From Suilimivivens sp045586385 (lineage in GTDB: Bacteria; Bacillota; Clostridia; Lachnospirales; Lachnospiraceae), in NCBI GenBank assembly GCA_045586385.1, contig JAZNAE010000045.1, positions 1 through 29,374 on the forward strand: DNA of 29,374 bases. The letters run 5' to 3'. Positions 8,536 to 15,420 of this stretch are shown in pieces (position 1 is the first letter of the stretch; every line of letters starts with the position of its first letter). The position numbers and the translations under genes were made by a program. The notes beneath the pieces were generated by a model. It was not told where the DNA came from and made no database searches. It was given only the letters and a program-made list of their open reading frames with translations.

Positions 8536-10314
8536 ATGAAAACGCAAACAAATAAAATAGTTCAAAAAAAAACACTTTGCAAAGTGCTTTCTTATATTAA
8601 ACCCCATAGCTTTTGGCTGGTGCTTACTGTTGTAACAGCATTCTTTAGTGTTCTTTTGACGTTATATTTACCGATTCTTACGGGAGAGGCGGTTGATAAG
8701 ATAGCGGAATTTGTAACCGGAGAAGGAGACTATACCTTCTTGTGGGGAGAAATCAGGCATATATTGGCCGGAATGGCGGTTGTCATTGCAGTAACCGCTA
8801 TTACGCAGTGGATTATGAATGTTTGCAACAACAGGATTGTGTATAACATCATACAGGATGTAAGAAAAAAAGCATTTCGAAAAATCGAGGAGCTACCGCT
8901 TAAATATTTGGATGCGCATTCCCACGGAGATATTGTGAGCAGAGTGGTGGCGGATGTAGACCAGTTTGCAGATGGTTTACTGATTGGTTTTACGCAGTTG
9001 TTTACAGGCGTTATTACCATTTTGGGAACATTACTTTTCATGCTTTTGGTAGATTTGAAAATTACTGCCGTAGTGGTAATTATTACACCGGTTTCTTTGT
9101 TTGTTGCAAGCTTCATTGCAAAGAAAACCTTCAGTATGTTTAAACTTCAGTCCGAAACAAGAGGCGAGCAAACTGCGCTGATTAACGAAATGGTCGGAAA
9201 TCAGAAGGTGGTGCAGGCATTTAACCGTGAGGATGAAGTGTTAGCAACATTTGGGGAAATAAATGAACGGCTGGAGAATTGTTCTCTGCGGGCAATCTTT
9301 TTTTCCTCACTGACAAATCCGTGTACAAGATTTGTGAACAGTCTTGTGTATATGGGAGTGGGGCTTACAGGAGCATTCTCTGTACTTGCCGGAGGATTGT
9401 CGGTAGGGCAGCTTACCGTATTTTTATCTTATGCAAATCAATATACCAAGCCTTTTAATGAGATATCGGGTGTTATCACAGAACTGCAAAATGCTCTTGC
9501 ATGTGCGGCACGTATTTTTGAATTAATAGATGAAAAAGCCGGGGAGTCAGATGGTGAAAATGCGGTAATGTTAGAGGATGCCGAAGGAAAAATAAACTTG
9601 GATCATGTTTCCTTTTCCTATGTGCCGGAAAAGAAATTGATAGTAAATTTAAATTTGCAGGTGAATCCGGGACAGAGGGTTGCCATTGTCGGTCCTACCG
9701 GTTGCGGTAAAACAACCATTATAAATTTGCTGATGCGTTTTTATGATGTGGATGAGGGAAGTATTTCTGTGGATGATACGGATATAAGGAGTATGACCAG
9801 AAGATCGCTTCGAAACTCGTACGGAATGGTACTTCAGGATACCTGGCTGAAAAGAGGAACCATCAGAGACAATATAACGGTGGGAAGACCGGATGCAACG
9901 CAGGAGGAGATTGTTGCAGCAGCAAAGGCGTCGCATGCGCACAGCTTTATAAAAAGGTTGCCAAAGGGGTATGACACCGTAATCGGAGAGGATGGAGGAA
10001 GCCTGTCGGGAGGACAAAAACAGTTGTTATGTATAACGCGTGTTATGCTCGGCCTTCCACCTATGCTTATATTGGATGAAGCAACTTCTTCCATAGATAC
10101 ACGTACGGAAATGAAAATTCAGCAGGCGTTTGAGGCTATGATGAAAGGGAGAACCAGTTTTATCGTAGCACATAGGCTTTCTACCATTCAAAATGCAGAT
10201 GTAATTCTGGTTATGAAGGACGGAAATATCATAGAGCAGGGAACCCACACACAGTTATTGGAAAAGGGCGGCTTTTACGCACAGCTATATAATAGTCAGT
10301 TTGCAATGACGTAA
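8536..10314 (+). CDS. ABC exporter half-transporter, catalytic subunit
   Basis: This is the second half of the heterodimeric exporter. The 592-residue protein has a six-helix membrane domain (about 25-330) and an ATPase domain with canonical residues: Walker A GPTGCGKTT (386-394), signature LSGGQ (490-494), catalytic Glu515 in LILDEATSSID and H-loop His546 in IVAHRLST. It would supply the hydrolysing site that its upstream partner lacks. Its start is supported by a GAGGTAGGA-type site about 7 bp upstream. No terminator with a convincing T-run is seen in the 180 bp that follow. Confidence 0.92.
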   Translation: MKTQTNKIVQKKTLCKVLSYIKPHSFWLVLTVVTAFFSVLLTLYLPILTGEAVDKIAEFVTGEGDYTFLWGEIRHILAGMAVVIAVTAITQWIMNVCNNRIVYNIIQDVRKKAFRKIEELPLKYLDAHSHGDIVSRVVADVDQFADGLLIGFTQLFTGVITILGTLLFMLLVDLKITAVVVIITPVSLFVASFIAKKTFSMFKLQSETRGEQTALINEMVGNQKVVQAFNREDEVLATFGEINERLENCSLRAIFFSSLTNPCTRFVNSLVYMGVGLTGAFSVLAGGLSVGQLTVFLSYANQYTKPFNEISGVITELQNALACAARIFELIDEKAGESDGENAVMLEDAEGKINLDHVSFSYVPEKKLIVNLNLQVNPGQRVAIVGPTGCGKTTIINLLMRFYDVDEGSISVDDTDIRSMTRRSLRNSYGMVLQDTWLKRGTIRDNITVGRPDATQEEIVAAAKASHAHSFIKRLPKGYDTVIGEDGGSLSGGQKQLLCITRVMLGLPPMLILDEATSSIDTRTEMKIQQAFEAMMKGRTSFIVAHRLSTIQNADVILVMKDGNIIEQGTHTQLLEKGGFYAQLYNSQFAMT

Positions 10315-10391
10315 CCAAAGAAGATATCTCTGTTTCGGAATGTATGCCGCAGGATGCATGGATGGGAGAGCATCCGGACTTTCATATACAA

Positions 10392-10433
10392 AAAAAGTAG
10401 TAAATTTTTGCGAAAAAGTAGTAATTTTTTGCA
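10392..10433. repeat. Two tandem 21-bp direct repeats upstream of the EIIC-EAL gene
   Basis: The unit AAAAAGTAGTAAATTTTTGCG at 10392-10412 recurs at 10413-10433 with only two differences. The period of 21 bp is two helical turns, so bound proteins would sit on the same DNA face. The repeats lie immediately upstream of where the -35 region of the candidate promoter (10460-10468) would be, a typical place for an activator or repressor pair. The binding factor is unknown. Confidence 0.8.
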
Positions 10434-10459
10434 ATAATGTGGTTAAAATCTCCTTTTTG

Positions 10460-10468
10460 TGATAGAAT
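10460..10468 (+). promoter_or_regulatory. Candidate extended -10 promoter of the EIIC-EAL operon
   Basis: TG-A-TAGAAT (TG at 10460-10461, hexamer 10463-10468) fits an extended -10 box. Transcription would begin near 10475. That position argues against the GTG at 10478 as start codon and supports the TTG at 10499. No strong -35 hexamer is visible. Confidence 0.45.
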
Positions 10469-10498
10469 AAGCAAGTTGTGAAAAAGGAGAATGTGGGA

Positions 10499-12622
10499 TT
10501 GAAAACATATAGAAAAACGCAGGAATTAATCGGGAAAAAATTATTAATTATCACAGACCGGCTGGAGCATACTTATGCCTTTTTGGCAATCCGTCAAGGT
10601 ATGATTATGTTGTTGCCTCTGTTAATTATAAGTACGTTGGATTTGCTGTTTATGAAAGCACCGATTCCAATCTGGCAGAAATTTATTACAGAAGCTTTTG
10701 ATGGAAGAATTGTAAAACTTTTTGAGTTTACATACAACGCCATAACGGGAAACTTTGCAATTCTTTTTGCGACATCAACAAGTATCAGTTATGCTCTTTT
10801 GAAACGGAAGGAAATGAAAAAAAAGACAAGCTATACCGATGCTTTGTTTGTTACGCTCATTACATTGACTTCCCTGTGTATTCATTTTGAGTTTCACAAG
10901 GATTTACTTTATTTGGATCAGTTCAGTAATAAAAATATGCTTACAGCGCTTTTGGTTTCCCTGATTTCCGGAAAACTCTATTTCCTGATTAAGGATCAAC
11001 TGAATACCCGTCTATATAAACGCACGGTGAAAGAAGACAATTTCTTTATCGATATGTTGGAAGGGATTACAACGTCCGGTTTGATTATTGTATTCTTTTT
11101 TATCGTCGATTGTTGTATGGAGTCGTTTTTAGGCATTGCCAATATACAGGAACTGGTAAATATTATAGTTTCCAAAATAATTTTTATGTCGGACATTCCA
11201 TGGCTGCAAGGTGTGGGAGTGCTGTTTTTTACGCAAATCATGTGGTTTTTCGGAATCCATGGCACCTATGCGATGGAGAATATCGTGCTGGAAAACTTTT
11301 CGGGAATCGGTTCCGAGATATACAATGAAACATTTCAGAATGTGTTCTTAAATATTGGCGGAAGCGGTTCAGGCTTATGCCTGGCTATTGCGATTATTAT
11401 TTTTTCGAAAAAGAAGAACATAAGAAATGTTGCCATGCTGGCAACGCCGAGCCTTATGTTTAATGTCAGTGAAATTATATTATTTGGACTTCCGGTTATT
11501 TTTAACCCTATTTTTTTGATTCCTTTTTTGCTTGTGCCGCTCATTCATTACTTTATTGCTTATATTGCTATTTATGCCGGAATTGTGCCGCAGGTAACGC
11601 AGCAGGTGGATTGGGTGACACCTGTTTTTGTGAACGGCTACCGGGCTTGCGGCTCCTATCAGGGAATTATCCTGCAGCTGTTTTGTATTGCTGTGGGAGT
11701 GTGTATATATAAGCCTTTTGTGGAACTGTTTGGTGTCCAGCAGGAAAAATATATCAAAAGTAGAATTCAAAGCCTTACTCTGGAATATAAAAAGCAGGAA
11801 GAAGTAGCAATAGTTACATGCTTAACGGAGAGAGAAGACGAATTCGGAAGTACAGCAAGGGCCTTGGCGGCGGATCTCGAGAAAGCGATTAAAAACAGAG
11901 AACTATATATGTTATATCAGCCGCAGATAGATTGTTCGGATGTCTGTACCGGTGCAGAAGCACTTCTTAGGTGGGAGCATCCTATTGCAGGATTTATTTA
12001 CCCCCCACTGATTATACAGTTGGCAAAGGAAAAATGTCTGCTCAGCAAACTGGAAGAATATATCTTTGATACAGTAGCAGGAGCCATTAAAGAAATCGAA
12101 AAAGATGTTCATTCAGAATTTAAAGTGACGGTGAATATTACCGGAAAGTCGCTTGAATGGGACGGATTTGAAGATTGCTTGCAAGACTGTGTCGAAAGAC
12201 ATGGCATTTCTACAAAGCAGTTGTGGCTGGAAATAACGGAAAGTGATGCACTTTCTTCATCCAACGATATCATTGATAAATTAAAGAAATTAAAAGAAAA
12301 AGGATTTAAGTTTTTAATTGATGACTTCGGTATGGGGCATACGTCCATGCTTTATCTGCAGACAAGTTATTTTGACGTAGTAAAACTGGATGGTTCTCTT
12401 ACCAGAGACGTGTTAGAGAATGACAGAAACATGGAAATTATTGCATCAATTGTCCATTTGGGACGTTCCTTAAACTTTGCAACGGTTGCAGAATATGTCG
12501 AAACACATGAGCAGAGAGGAAAGCTGGAGGTAATCGGCTGTGATGCATTCCAGGGATATTTGTATAGTGAGCCGATTCAGCTGAAGGCATTAATAAATTG
12601 GATGCAGGTTCATAATGCTTAA
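10499..12622 (+). CDS. EIIC-like membrane domain fused to EAL c-di-GMP phosphodiesterase
   Basis: The protein (707 residues from TTG 10499) joins an N-terminal PTS EIIC-like membrane domain of the lactose/cellobiose type (about 20-415) to a C-terminal EAL domain (about 455-707). EIIC landmarks are WFFGIHGTYAME and VSEIILFGLPVIFNP. The EAL domain keeps the catalytic set: AEALLRW, VNITGKS, WLEITES, FLIDDFGMG, VVKLDGS, AEYVE and FQGY, so it should hydrolyse c-di-GMP to pGpG. No IIA or IIB domain is present, so the membrane part may act as a sugar sensor rather than a PTS transporter (inference). TTG 10499 is preferred because AAAGGAG (10483-10489) lies 9 bp before it; an in-frame GTG at 10478 lacks a ribosome binding site. 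An arabinofuranosidase gene follows after 19 bp. Confidence 0.9.
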   Translation: MKTYRKTQELIGKKLLIITDRLEHTYAFLAIRQGMIMLLPLLIISTLDLLFMKAPIPIWQKFITEAFDGRIVKLFEFTYNAITGNFAILFATSTSISYALLKRKEMKKKTSYTDALFVTLITLTSLCIHFEFHKDLLYLDQFSNKNMLTALLVSLISGKLYFLIKDQLNTRLYKRTVKEDNFFIDMLEGITTSGLIIVFFFIVDCCMESFLGIANIQELVNIIVSKIIFMSDIPWLQGVGVLFFTQIMWFFGIHGTYAMENIVLENFSGIGSEIYNETFQNVFLNIGGSGSGLCLAIAIIIFSKKKNIRNVAMLATPSLMFNVSEIILFGLPVIFNPIFLIPFLLVPLIHYFIAYIAIYAGIVPQVTQQVDWVTPVFVNGYRACGSYQGIILQLFCIAVGVCIYKPFVELFGVQQEKYIKSRIQSLTLEYKKQEEVAIVTCLTEREDEFGSTARALAADLEKAIKNRELYMLYQPQIDCSDVCTGAEALLRWEHPIAGFIYPPLIIQLAKEKCLLSKLEEYIFDTVAGAIKEIEKDVHSEFKVTVNITGKSLEWDGFEDCLQDCVERHGISTKQLWLEITESDALSSSNDIIDKLKKLKEKGFKFLIDDFGMGHTSMLYLQTSYFDVVKLDGSLTRDVLENDRNMEIIASIVHLGRSLNFATVAEYVETHEQRGKLEVIGCDAFQGYLYSEPIQLKALINWMQVHNA

Positions 12623-12641
12623 ATTGTGGAGGAGATAACAG

Positions 12642-14150
12642 ATGGCAAAACTATATGTTAATGAAAATGTAAAAAAGGGGCATATTAATCCGGAGATTTA
12701 CGGACATTTTGCAGAACATTTGGGAAGATGTATTTATGAAGGTTTGTATGTGGGAGAAAATTCCGACATTCCGAATGTAAACGGTATGCGTAAGGATGTT
12801 GTGGAAGCACTGAAAGAAATGGGTGTATCCGTTCTTCGTTGGCCCGGTGGTTGTTTTGCGGATGAATATCATTGGAAAGACGGCATTGGTCCTAAAAAGG
12901 ACAGAAAGAAAATGGTAAATACCAACTGGGGTGGTGTGACAGAAGATAACAGTTTCGGTACCCATGAGTTTTTTGAACTTTGTAAGCAGCTTGGATGTAA
13001 AACATATGTGAACGGTAACGTGGGAAGCGGAAGTGTTCAGGAAATGTCCGAATGGGTAGAATATATTACCTTTGACGGTGTTTCCCCTATGGCAGATTTA
13101 CGAAAGGCAAATGGGCATGAAGATGCATGGAAGCTTGACTATTTTGGTGTCGGCAATGAAAACTGGGGTTGCGGCGGAAATATGACACCGGAATACTATG
13201 GTAATGAGTATCGCAGATATCAGACCTATGTGCGTCAATATAAAAAAGATGCACCGATTCAGAAGATTTGTTGTGGTGCAAATTCCGGAGATTATGAGTG
13301 GACAGAGACGGTACTGAAAACCTGTTTTGCATTCCCGCATAACGAAACCGGATTTATGGATGGCCTTTCCCTTCATTATTACACGGTTCCCGGAGATACA
13401 TGGGAGCATAAGGGAAGTGCTACGGATTTTACCGATAAGGAATGGTATAAGACACTTGCAAAGGCCAAAAAAATAGAAGAACTCATTGAGCGCCATGGGG
13501 CGATTATGGATACTTTTGATCCTGAAAAGAAAATCGGTATGATGGTAGACGAATGGGGCTGCTGGTTTGATGTAGAGCCGGGAACCAATCCGGGATTTTT
13601 GTATCAGCAAAACACCATGAGAGATGCCCTGGTTGCAGGCTTAAGCCTGAATATTTTCAATAAGCATTGTGACCGTGTAAAAATGGCTTGTATTGCACAG
13701 ATGGTAAATGTTCTGCAGGCAGTTGCACTTACAGAAGGTGCAAAGATGATTTTGACACCTACCTATCATGTGTTCCATATGTATAAGGCACATCAGGATG
13801 GCGAATTACTTCAAAGCGAATTGTCTGATAATGCTATGATCGGAATAGAGGAAGAGTATCAGGTTCCTATGCTTAGCGAGTCCGTATCTGTGGATGAGGA
13901 CGGAACTATTACAGTGACATTAAATAATCTTTCTTTGGATAGAGGAGAAGATGTAGAGATTTCTTTCAGAGATTTAATCCCTGCATCCGTAGAAGGTGTT
14001 ATTTTGAAAGGCGATATGCACGATTACAATAGCTTTGAAGAACCGTCTAAGGTAAAAGAGGAAAACTTTGATGCCTGCGAGATAAACGGTCATAGTGTAA
14101 CAGTGAATGTTCCTGCATGTAGTGTGCTTAGTCTTAAGATAAAAGGATAA
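12642..14150 (+). CDS. abfA: Intracellular GH51 alpha-N-arabinofuranosidase
   Basis: The enzyme removes terminal alpha-L-arabinofuranosyl groups from arabinan or arabinoxylan oligosaccharides. The 502-residue protein has no signal peptide, so it acts in the cytoplasm on imported oligosaccharides. The family GH51 catalytic pair is visible: acid/base Glu173 in GVGNENWGCGG and nucleophile Glu304 in MMVDEWGCW. The N-terminal segment INPEIYGHFAEHLGRCIYEG is also typical, and a C-terminal beta-sandwich domain follows the barrel. Length matches the family. The ribosome binding site GGAGGAG lies about 10 bp before the ATG. The gene is sandwiched in one operon between the EIIC-EAL gene and a small Cys-rich gene. 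The liberated arabinose would enter the pentose phosphate pathway, whose transketolase and epimerase lie at 22.8-25.4 kb. Confidence 0.95.
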   Translation: MAKLYVNENVKKGHINPEIYGHFAEHLGRCIYEGLYVGENSDIPNVNGMRKDVVEALKEMGVSVLRWPGGCFADEYHWKDGIGPKKDRKKMVNTNWGGVTEDNSFGTHEFFELCKQLGCKTYVNGNVGSGSVQEMSEWVEYITFDGVSPMADLRKANGHEDAWKLDYFGVGNENWGCGGNMTPEYYGNEYRRYQTYVRQYKKDAPIQKICCGANSGDYEWTETVLKTCFAFPHNETGFMDGLSLHYYTVPGDTWEHKGSATDFTDKEWYKTLAKAKKIEELIERHGAIMDTFDPEKKIGMMVDEWGCWFDVEPGTNPGFLYQQNTMRDALVAGLSLNIFNKHCDRVKMACIAQMVNVLQAVALTEGAKMILTPTYHVFHMYKAHQDGELLQSELSDNAMIGIEEEYQVPMLSESVSVDEDGTITVTLNNLSLDRGEDVEISFRDLIPASVEGVILKGDMHDYNSFEEPSKVKEENFDACEINGHSVTVNVPACSVLSLKIKG

Positions 14151-14153
14151 AAA

Positions 14154-14429
14154 ATGGATTCGAAAAATTTCAGAGTATGTAAAAGATGCCTGACGAGGGA
14201 TATGATAGGTCGGGAAGCATACTTTCAAAATATGTATGATTATATAGAAAATTTAGATGAAACCGTAAAAGTAAATCAGCCGCTTTATGAAAAGCGGCTG
14301 ATGGTTTGTAAAGATTGTGATTTGCTGACAGACGGTATGTGTAAGGCATGCGGATGCTATGTGGAAATGCGTGCTGCCATGAAGAAGAATGCCTGCCCTT
14401 ATGATAAGTGGCTTGCCTATAACGAATAA
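14154..14429 (+). CDS. Small Cys-rich DUF6171-type protein
   Basis: A 91-residue soluble protein of unknown function. It holds eight cysteines: a C-x2-C pair at 9/12, another at 52/55, then MCKACGC (63, 66, 68) and Cys81 in NACPYDKW. The closely spaced C-terminal cysteines followed by CP-x-x-KW match the DUF6171 pattern as I know it, and suggest zinc binding. It begins 3 bp after the arabinofuranosidase stop with AAAAGGA as ribosome binding site, so the two are translated from one message. The coding sequence contains a perfect 11-bp hairpin (14276-14301). Confidence 0.75.
   Translation: MDSKNFRVCKRCLTRDMIGREAYFQNMYDYIENLDETVKVNQPLYEKRLMVCKDCDLLTDGMCKACGCYVEMRAAMKKNACPYDKWLAYNE
14276..14301 (+). 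other. Perfect 11-bp hairpin inside the DUF6171 coding sequence
   Basis: TCAGCCGCTTT (14276-14286) is the exact reverse complement of 14291-14301, with loop ATGA. It lies within codons for residues 41-50 of the small protein and is not followed by a T-run. A perfect stem of this length is not required by the encoded residues. Confidence 0.8.
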
Positions 14430-14443
14430 ACGGGCAACAAAAA

Positions 14444-14514
14444 AGCGGGTGATGGGAATCGAACCCACGTATCCAGCTTGGAAGGCTGGTGTTCTACCAT
14501 TGAACTACACCCGC
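14444..14514 (-). tRNA. tRNA-Gly (anticodon UCC)
   Basis: Read on the minus strand, the 71 nt fold as a full cloverleaf: 7-bp acceptor GCGGGTG/CACCCGC, D arm GTTC/GAAC, anticodon stem CCAGC/GCTGG with loop CTTCCAA (anticodon TCC), T arm GTGGG/CCCAT with loop TTCGATT, discriminator T. CCA is not encoded. Six T residues follow the gene on its own strand and may help end transcription. Confidence 0.97.
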
Positions 14515-14535
14515 ATATAAACTTATGAAATTAAA

Positions 14536-14608
<73 letters not shown>

Positions 14609-14630
14609 CCGCCCTCTTGGCACAAAAAAT

Positions 14631-14659
14631 ATTTTAAAATATGATATTTGTTTTGTCAA
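14631..14659 (-). promoter_or_regulatory. Sigma-A promoter of the tRNA operon
   Basis: On the minus strand TTGACA (14659-14654) is followed after exactly 17 bp by TAAAAT (14636-14631). The predicted start lies about 15 bp before the mature tRNA-Phe. The near-consensus strength fits a stable-RNA promoter. Confidence 0.88.
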
Positions 14660-14703
14660 GTGTTTTTCTCATATATTTACAAGATAGTATCAGTGAGATG
14701 ACC

Positions 14704-14732
14704 TTGCTTTTTTTACGCCTTTTTTTTATACT
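14704..14732 (+). promoter_or_regulatory. Sigma-A promoter of the lipoprotein operon
   Basis: TTGCTT (14704-14709), a 17-bp spacer and TATACT (14727-14732). Transcription would start near 14739, about 28 bp before the ATG at 14767. This supports the shorter lipoprotein start. Confidence 0.65.
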
Positions 14733-14766
14733 GATAAAGTAATATATGCAAAGTAGAGGATACAAT

Positions 14767-15420
14767 ATGTCAAAAAGAATTTTTTTATTGGTGCTAACAG
14801 GAATTATTTCGGGGATTTTAATTGCGTGTGGACCTTCTGAGGAGAAAGTAGCGCAGGCACAGCAAAAATATAGGGAACTGATAGAAATACACAATCAAGT
14901 GGTAGTAGCACATGAAGAGATAGCGGATGCATCTTTAGATGCCGAATTGGTGGCATTAAAAGGGCTGGTAGATGAGATGACAACCCATAATTTAAATGAG
15001 ATGGAAGATGAAGAAATTGACGTTGTTATAAAGAGCATGGATAGTCTTGCAGTATCATATCAGGAATACCTGCAAAAAATTGCAGATATAAAGGCGGCAG
15101 AAGAAGCAGCGGTTTTAGTGGATATTCCGATAACCCTTTTTAATGATGCAAGCATTGCATTTACATCCGTGAGCTTGTATGAAAAAGGAGATAGTTCCAA
15201 GGAAAATGTGCTTATCAATGAAGCTGTATTTGCACAAGGAGAGACGATGGAAGGTCTTATGATTCAAAGGGACGTGGATGATACGGCATGGACATTGGAG
15301 CTTATGGATGAAGAAGGAACAAAATATACCATAGAAATACCAACTGCAGATCTTGAGCAGACAGGTAAAACCTTTAAAATTAGTTACAATGCTGAAACGG
15401 AGAAAATAGAGATTCTATGA
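14767..15420 (+). CDS. Lipoprotein of unknown function
   Basis: A 217-residue secreted lipoprotein. The N-terminal signal MSKRIFLLVLTGIISGILIAC ends in a lipobox with the modified cysteine, followed by GPSEEK. The next 90 or so residues are acidic and helical (Glu/Ala-rich, probably coiled), and the C-terminal 90 look like a small beta domain with an alternating pattern (EGTKYTIEIPTADL, TFKISYNAETEKIEI). I do not recognise a family. The start at 14767 is preferred over an in-frame ATG at 14746, because AGAGGA lies 6 bp before it and the signal peptide begins there. Its stop overlaps the start of the radical SAM gene by 4 bp (ATGA), so the two are translationally coupled. Confidence 0.85.
   Translation: MSKRIFLLVLTGIISGILIACGPSEEKVAQAQQKYRELIEIHNQVVVAHEEIADASLDAELVALKGLVDEMTTHNLNEMEDEEIDVVIKSMDSLAVSYQEYLQKIADIKAAEEAAVLVDIPITLFNDASIAFTSVSLYEKGDSSKENVLINEAVFAQGETMEGLMIQRDVDDTAWTLELMDEEGTKYTIEIPTADLEQTGKTFKISYNAETEKIEIL

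Noticed and set aside
8730..9116. Long antisense open frame (128 codons) within the second exporter gene
   Set aside because: It is fully inside a well-conserved gene on the other strand, has no family resemblance and no ribosome binding site; it is a frame shadow.
10352..10375. GGATGC/GCATCC inverted repeat after the exporter as a terminator
   Set aside because: The stem is only 6 bp with a 12-base loop and no T-run follows.
13098..13610. 170-codon antisense open frame within the arabinofuranosidase gene
   Set aside because: It lies opposite catalytic-core codons of a conserved GH51 enzyme, and its translation has no recognisable domain.
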